Source: Asticcacaulis sp. (lineage in GTDB: Bacteria > Pseudomonadota > Alphaproteobacteria > Caulobacterales > Caulobacteraceae). From it: DNA of 10,000 nt. Below are positions 6,563 through 10,000 of this stretch, in pieces. The position numbers were made by a program, and so were the translations under genes. Under the pieces are notes generated by a model. That model saw nothing but the letters and a program-made list of their open reading frames with translations. It searched no databases and was not told the DNA's origin. Within the stretch, counting starts at the first letter, position 1. Every line of letters begins with the position of its first letter. The stretch lies in the NCBI RefSeq assembly GCF_020217185.1, contig NZ_JAIWNX010000270.1, positions 1-10,000 on the forward strand, read 5' to 3'.

Positions 6563-7009
6563 ATGACCCAGACGCAAAGCCCCTCACGCCCCTTGTCCGC
6601 CGAAGACCGGCGTAAGCGTCTGCGCGCCTTTGCCGACCGTATGCTGATCGGTCTCGATAAGCTCGATGATCCCGAAACCGGCGAAGACATTGAAAAAGGT
6701 ATTCGTCGCGCCCTGATGATCGAGCGGCTTTACGCGCGCGTCGATGCCGCCGAAGGGCGCGGCTGGCGCTACGCCGTCGAAGCGACCCCGCGTCGTGACG
6801 CGCCCAGACCGGCGGTATCACTTGGCCCGGTAGATGCCCAGACGACGGCGCTCACTCAGGCCGAGATCGCCGCCCGCGCTTTGGCCCGGAAACCTCAGCC
6901 GGGCATGTCGCGTGAGCAGATCGAAGAGATGTTGCAGATGCTGGGCGGGCTGATGTCCGATGAGGAGATCGACGCCCTGCTCACCGCCGAAGATGACGAC
7001 AGTTCGTAA
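6563..7009 (+). CDS. Hypothetical protein, 148 aa, charged and helical
   Basis: I do not recognise this protein. It is hydrophilic with no signal or membrane span, so probably cytoplasmic. Residues 12-70 are rich in Arg, Asp, Glu and Leu and look helical (AEDRRKRLRAFADRMLIGLDKL, then EKGIRRALMIERLYARV). A Pro/Ala-rich middle (74-115) is probably disordered, and the end contains a second helical piece (SREQIEEMLQMLGGLMSDEEIDALL, 116-140) followed by an acidic tail EDDDSS. The repeated short helices suggest a protein-binding role, but that is inference only. No SD stands before the ATG at 6563; it may be leaderless or weakly translated. Codon use and GC look native. It is the only gene on the + strand between two leftward blocks, and an antisense open frame across its first half has low-complexity Arg-rich sequence and is not credible. 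Confidence 0.65.
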   Translation: MTQTQSPSRPLSAEDRRKRLRAFADRMLIGLDKLDDPETGEDIEKGIRRALMIERLYARVDAAEGRGWRYAVEATPRRDAPRPAVSLGPVDAQTTALTQAEIAARALARKPQPGMSREQIEEMLQMLGGLMSDEEIDALLTAEDDDSS

Positions 7010-7012
7010 ACT

Positions 7013-7040
7013 CACCCCCTCTCCGTCAGGGGAGGGGGTG
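7013..7040. terminator. Strong hairpin between convergent genes
   Basis: CACCCCCTCTCC (7013-7024) pairs with GGGGAGGGGGTG (7029-7040) over 12 bp with one G-T wobble and a GTCA loop. It begins 3 bp after the stop of the hypothetical gene and ends 7 bp before the stop codon end of pseI on the other strand, so it can end transcription from both sides. Neither strand has a long T-run: the + strand continues GC-rich, the - strand continues GAGTTTACG. It may therefore be a Rho-independent-like block with a weak tail, or a palindromic repeat placed between convergent genes. Confidence 0.6.
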
Positions 7041-7047
7041 GGGCGGC

Positions 7048-8109
7048 TTACCCCACCATATCGTCGCTGAGCGGTTCACCGCGTCCAATGTCACGGGTGG
7101 CCGGTTTGCCGAGCACGTCCCACAGGCGCGCGGGCGGCAGGCCCAGCCCCGGACGCACAGAGCGCACATTGGCTTTGGTGAACACATCCCCCGCCTTGAC
7201 GTCCTCAACGACATAGAGCGAGCGGCGGAAGGTCTTCGAGCCGCGCTCAGAGCCCAGCGTGTCGTAATGGACGTGCCCCAGCGCCGCCCAGGCGTCCTTG
7301 CAGTCCTTCACCAGCGCGGTGAATTCCGCCGGCTCCAGCGAAAAGCCTGAATCTGGCCCGCCATCGGCGCGCGCCAGCGTGAAGTGCTTTTCGATGACAC
7401 AGCCGCCGACCGCAATCGCCGCCACCGAAGCCGCCGTGCCGAACGTATGGTCGCTGAGGCCCGACGGGCAGCCGAACTTCGCCCCCAGATCGGGGACGAC
7501 GCGCACATTGGCGTCGCGGATGTCGGCGGGATACTCGCTGACGCAATGCAAAAGCACGATCTCACCCGTGCCGTACTGACGCGCCGTGGCCACAGCCGCT
7601 TCGATTTCGGCCAGATTGGCCATGCCCGTGGACATGATCAGCGGCTTGCCCTTTGAGGCGGCATAGGCAACCAGTGGCAGGTCGATCAGCTCAAACGAGG
7701 CGATCTTGAAGGCCGGCGCGCCCAGATCATGGAGAAAATCGACCGCCGTATCGTCAAAGGGCGACGAAAACATCGCCACGCCGCGTTTGGCCGCCCGCTC
7801 AAACAAAGCCGGATGCCAGTCCCAGGGCGTATGGGCTTCCTCATAGAGGTCATAGAGCGAATAGCCGTCCCACAGGCCGCCCTTCAACTGAAACTCCGGA
7901 CGGTCGGATTTCAGCGTGATGGTGTCGGCGGTATAGGTCTGGAGTTTGATAGCGTCACAGCCGGTATCGGCGGCGGCATCGACCAGCGCCAGCGCCCGAT
8001 CAAGCGAGCCATTATGGTTCCCCGACAGCTCGCAGATGATATAGGGGCTGTGGGCCGTGCCGACCTTGCGGCCTGCGATCGTGATTTCGGGCGTGATTTC
8101 GGGGGTCAT
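7048..8109 (-). CDS. pseI: Pseudaminic acid synthase PseI (NeuB family)
   Basis: A 353-residue cytoplasmic enzyme that condenses phosphoenolpyruvate with 2,4-diacetamido-2,4,6-trideoxy-L-altropyranose to give pseudaminic acid. The NeuB barrel shows ELSGNHNGS (27-35), DAIKLQTYTADTITL (52-66), STGMANLAEIE (160-170), SDHTFG (219-224) and EKHFTLARADGGPDSGFSLEP (240-260). GLWDG (78-82), YEEAHTPWDWH (89-99) and SSPFDDTAVDFL (115-126) follow the PseI pattern rather than the sialic or legionaminic acid synthases. The C-terminal SAF domain runs from about 290 (RRSLYVVEDVKAGD...RPGLGLPP). The ATG overlaps the pseC stop as ATGA, with the SD AGAGGT at 8116-8121. The N-terminus carries an exact 12-bp tandem repeat (TPEITPEIT). 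It is the last gene of the pseB-pseC-pseI set. In Caulobacter the corresponding gene is called neuB and serves flagellin glycosylation; that use here is inferred. Confidence 0.92.
   Translation of the reverse strand: MTPEITPEITIAGRKVGTAHSPYIICELSGNHNGSLDRALALVDAAADTGCDAIKLQTYTADTITLKSDRPEFQLKGGLWDGYSLYDLYEEAHTPWDWHPALFERAAKRGVAMFSSPFDDTAVDFLHDLGAPAFKIASFELIDLPLVAYAASKGKPLIMSTGMANLAEIEAAVATARQYGTGEIVLLHCVSEYPADIRDANVRVVPDLGAKFGCPSGLSDHTFGTAASVAAIAVGGCVIEKHFTLARADGGPDSGFSLEPAEFTALVKDCKDAWAALGHVHYDTLGSERGSKTFRRSLYVVEDVKAGDVFTKANVRSVRPGLGLPPARLWDVLGKPATRDIGRGEPLSDDMVG
8080..8103 (-). repeat. 12-bp tandem repeat at the pseI N-terminus
   Basis: CCCGAAATCACG (read on the - strand) occurs twice head to tail, giving the peptide PEITPEIT a few codons after the start. 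The unit is a multiple of three, so copy-number changes would keep the frame and alter only the disordered tip before the barrel. Confidence 0.85.
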
Positions 8110-9299
8110 GCCAGCACCTCTTTAAGCGCCGCAACGACGCGCGCCGGGTCGCTGTCGGCCATGTCGGGATAGAGCGGCAGCGACAGGGTGGAACGGTAGA
8201 AGGCATCGGCGCCCGGCAGGTCGCGCGGGCTCACTTGCCGCGTTTGCCAGTACGGCTGACGGTGCACGGGGATATAGTGGACCTGCGTGCCGATGCCGCG
8301 GTCGCGCAAGGCTGCCATCACCTCGGCGCGGGTCTTACCCACCGCCGCAAAGTCGATGCCGGGGGCGAACAGGTGAAACACCGGATCATCGCCCGCCGCC
8401 GGGGCCGTCCACGACACGGGCAGATTGGTCTGAGCCAGCGCCGCCTGATAGGCCGCCACCAGCGCCTTACGCCGTTCGATGAAGCCCGGCAAGCGCTTCA
8501 ACTGCGCCACACCCAGCGCGCAATTGATGTCCGGCAGGCGGTAGTTGAACCCCAGTGCCTGCATCTCATAGACCCACGGGCCAGTGTCATCGCCATCGCC
8601 ATAGCCCAGCCCTTCAAAGCGGGCCGGATCACGCTCGATACCGTGGCTGCGCAACAGGCGCAGACGGCGCGCCAGCGCTTCGTCATTGGTGGTGATGGCC
8701 CCGCCTTCGCCGGTGGTCAGGGTCTTGACCGGATGGAAGGAGAAGTTGGCCATGTCCGAGGCCGCGCAGGCCCCGATGGTGCCTTGCGGCCCCGTGCTGC
8801 CCAGCGCATGGCAGGCGTCTTCGATGACAAAGGCCCTACGCGCATGCGCCACGGCCGAGATATGGCCAAGATCAACCGGACGCCCGGCATAGTGGACGGG
8901 GATGACCCCGGCAAAGCGTTGCGAAGGGCCGATCAGGGACAGAGCCGCGTCAAACGTCTCATCCGTAATCAGGCCGGTCAGCGGATCGACGTCGGCGAAA
9001 ATCACCTGCGCCCCGCAATAGGCGACGCAATTGGCCGAGGCCGCGAAGGTGATCGACGGCACGATGACCACATCGTTGGGCGTCAGGGTCTGCGTCAGGA
9101 TACACAGATGCAGGGCCGCCGTACCGTTCGACACGACCACGGCCTCCTTGGCCCCGACCGTGGCCGCCAGTTCGCGCTCAAAGCGTTCGACCCTCGGGCC
9201 TGTGGTCAGGTAGTCGGAACGCAGGGCCTCAACCACCGCCTCAATATCGCTGTCGGCGATGGATTGCCGTCCATAGGGCAGGAACGGGGTGGTCGTCAC
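8106..9299 (-). CDS. pseC: UDP-4-amino-4,6-dideoxy-N-acetyl-L-altrosamine transaminase PseC
   Basis: A 397-residue cytoplasmic PLP aminotransferase of the DegT/DnrJ/EryC1 family, normal length. PseC takes the 4-keto sugar made by PseB and adds an amino group from glutamate at C4, the second step of the pseudaminic acid route. Family marks are PYGRQSIADSDIEAVVEALRS (8-28), NGTAALHL (58-65), PSITFAASANCVAYCGA (81-97), EDACHALGS (160-168, Asp161 contacting the PLP ring nitrogen), FSFHPVKTLTTGEGG (186-200, Lys192 as the Schiff-base lysine) and NYRLPDINCALG (252-263). It starts with GTG at 9297-9299, overlapping the pseB TGA as GTGA; a weak AAGG lies 10 nt upstream. Its stop overlaps the pseI start as ATGA. 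The Caulobacter homologue is FlmB. Order and overlaps with pseB and pseI make the PseC call firmer than homology to other sugar aminotransferases alone. Confidence 0.92.
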   Translation of the reverse strand: MTTTPFLPYGRQSIADSDIEAVVEALRSDYLTTGPRVERFERELAATVGAKEAVVVSNGTAALHLCILTQTLTPNDVVIVPSITFAASANCVAYCGAQVIFADVDPLTGLITDETFDAALSLIGPSQRFAGVIPVHYAGRPVDLGHISAVAHARRAFVIEDACHALGSTGPQGTIGACAASDMANFSFHPVKTLTTGEGGAITTNDEALARRLRLLRSHGIERDPARFEGLGYGDGDDTGPWVYEMQALGFNYRLPDINCALGVAQLKRLPGFIERRKALVAAYQAALAQTNLPVSWTAPAAGDDPVFHLFAPGIDFAAVGKTRAEVMAALRDRGIGTQVHYIPVHRQPYWQTRQVSPRDLPGADAFYRSTLSLPLYPDMADSDPARVVAALKEVLA

Positions 9300-10000
9300 G
9301 CGAGATAGGCCTTCATCAGGTCGCGAATACCTTCGACATCGAGGCGTTCGGGATTGATGTCGCTGGAATAGGCAAAGCCCTCATCGACCCTGACCGCGCG
9401 GGTGGTCGTGGCCGGCTGACGGGCATATTCGACGAATTCCGGCTCGATAAAATAACGGTCCGGCAATTCCCAGGTCGAGCGCGAATCATCGGCGGAAATC
9501 ATGATTTCGTGCAGCTTTTCGCCCGGCCGGATGCCGATGACCTTGTGGCTGGCCTGCGGGGCCATGGCGGTGGCCAGATCGCATACCGTGGTGGCCGGGA
9601 TCTTGGGCACGAAGATTTCGCCGCCGCGCGTGGTCTCAAGGCACGACAGGACGAAATCGACGCCCTGATGCAGCGAAATCCAGAAGCGCGTCATGCGCAC
9701 ATCGGTGATGGGCAACTCAGTCGCGCCCTGCGCCAGCAGTCGGTTGAAATAGGGCACCACCGACCCGCGTGAGCCGACCACATTGCCATAGCGCACGACG
9801 CAGAAGCGTGTGCCGATGTCGCCCGACAGGTTGTTGGCGGCGACGAAAATCTTGTCCGAGGCCAGCTTGGTCGCGCCATAAAGGTTGATCGGCGAACAGG
9901 CCTTATCGGTGGACAGCGCCACCACGCGCTGCACCCGCTGTTGCAGGCAGGCCCAGACGACGTTTTCCGCGCCATTGACATTGGTGGCGATACATTCAGA
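9296..10000 (-). CDS. pseB: UDP-N-acetylglucosamine 4,6-dehydratase (inverting) PseB, partial
   Basis: The last 234 residues of a short-chain dehydrogenase/reductase; about 100 N-terminal residues with the NAD(P)-binding glycine motif lie beyond the right edge. PseB dehydrates and C5-epimerises UDP-GlcNAc to the 4-keto-6-deoxy-L-arabino sugar used by PseC. The fragment begins SECIATNVNGAENVVWAC, in frame with the edge, and shows VVALSTDKA (26-34 of the visible part), the YxxxK pair in NLYGATKLASDK (Tyr41, Lys45), VVRYGNVVGSRGSVVPYF (68-85) and IGIRPGEKLHEIMIS (155-169), all standard for PseB/FlmA. A GTG at 9932-9934 could be mistaken for its start but lies within the conserved core. Stop and pseC start overlap as GTGA. 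The ALSTDKACSPINLYGA stretch has Cys-Ser where Ala-Asn is common, a small substitution next to the active site. Confidence 0.92.
   Translation of the reverse strand, partial: SECIATNVNGAENVVWACLQQRVQRVVALSTDKACSPINLYGATKLASDKIFVAANNLSGDIGTRFCVVRYGNVVGSRGSVVPYFNRLLAQGATELPITDVRMTRFWISLHQGVDFVLSCLETTRGGEIFVPKIPATTVCDLATAMAPQASHKVIGIRPGEKLHEIMISADDSRSTWELPDRYFIEPEFVEYARQPATTTRAVRVDEGFAYSSDINPERLDVEGIRDLMKAYLA

Noticed and set aside
8235..9308. 357-codon open frame on the + strand across pseC
   Set aside because: It is fully antisense to PseC, whose motifs are intact. The product is rich in Arg, Gly, His and Gln without any recognisable domain.
9296..9934. GTG at 9932-9934 as the start of pseB
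   Set aside because: The frame stays open to the window edge and the upstream residues (ECIATNVNGAENV) match PseB, so the GTG is an internal valine codon.

Overview
The window is GC-rich, densely coding bacterial chromosome (nine genes, two cut by the window edges). It fits an alphaproteobacterium, most plausibly of the Caulobacterales: protein sequences, short 4-nt gene overlaps and GTG starts agree with that group. A pseudaminic-acid gene set is also known there, where the Caulobacter crescentus homologues are called FlmA, FlmB and NeuB. The taxonomic placement is inference from protein character, not from a marker gene.

Left block (1-2002, + strand): the end of moaA, then moaB and moeA, tightly coupled. 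They form a molybdenum cofactor (Moco) synthesis operon, from GTP cyclisation (MoaA) to adenylylation of molybdopterin (MoaB) and molybdate insertion (MoeA). Next on the same strand (2073-3248) is a five-span Yip1-type membrane protein with a large extra C-terminal domain. Its 3' end overlaps that of the next gene, which is convergent.

Middle block (3237-6308, - strand): a gene for a large Moco-dependent oxidoreductase of the FdhF/YdeP type, followed 69 bp downstream by a membrane-anchored alpha/beta-hydrolase. The oxidoreductase is a likely client of the Moco genes next door. No iron-sulfur or cytochrome partner subunit is visible in the window.

Divergent spacer (6309-6562, 254 bp): no gene, but four inverted repeats in a row. 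Two are long (15 bp and 17 bp arms) and two are short and GC-rich. The longest sits between two copies of a 9-bp direct repeat. This is the least explained stretch of the window.

Right block: a 148-aa hypothetical protein on the + strand (6563-7009) meets a leftward pseB-pseC-pseI operon (7048-10000) at a strong hairpin, probably a shared terminator. The pse genes turn UDP-GlcNAc toward pseudaminic acid, the nonulosonic sugar used on flagellin or surface glycans. They are coupled by GTGA and ATGA start/stop overlaps. I see no phage, CRISPR, tRNA or rRNA, and no clearly new multi-gene system.
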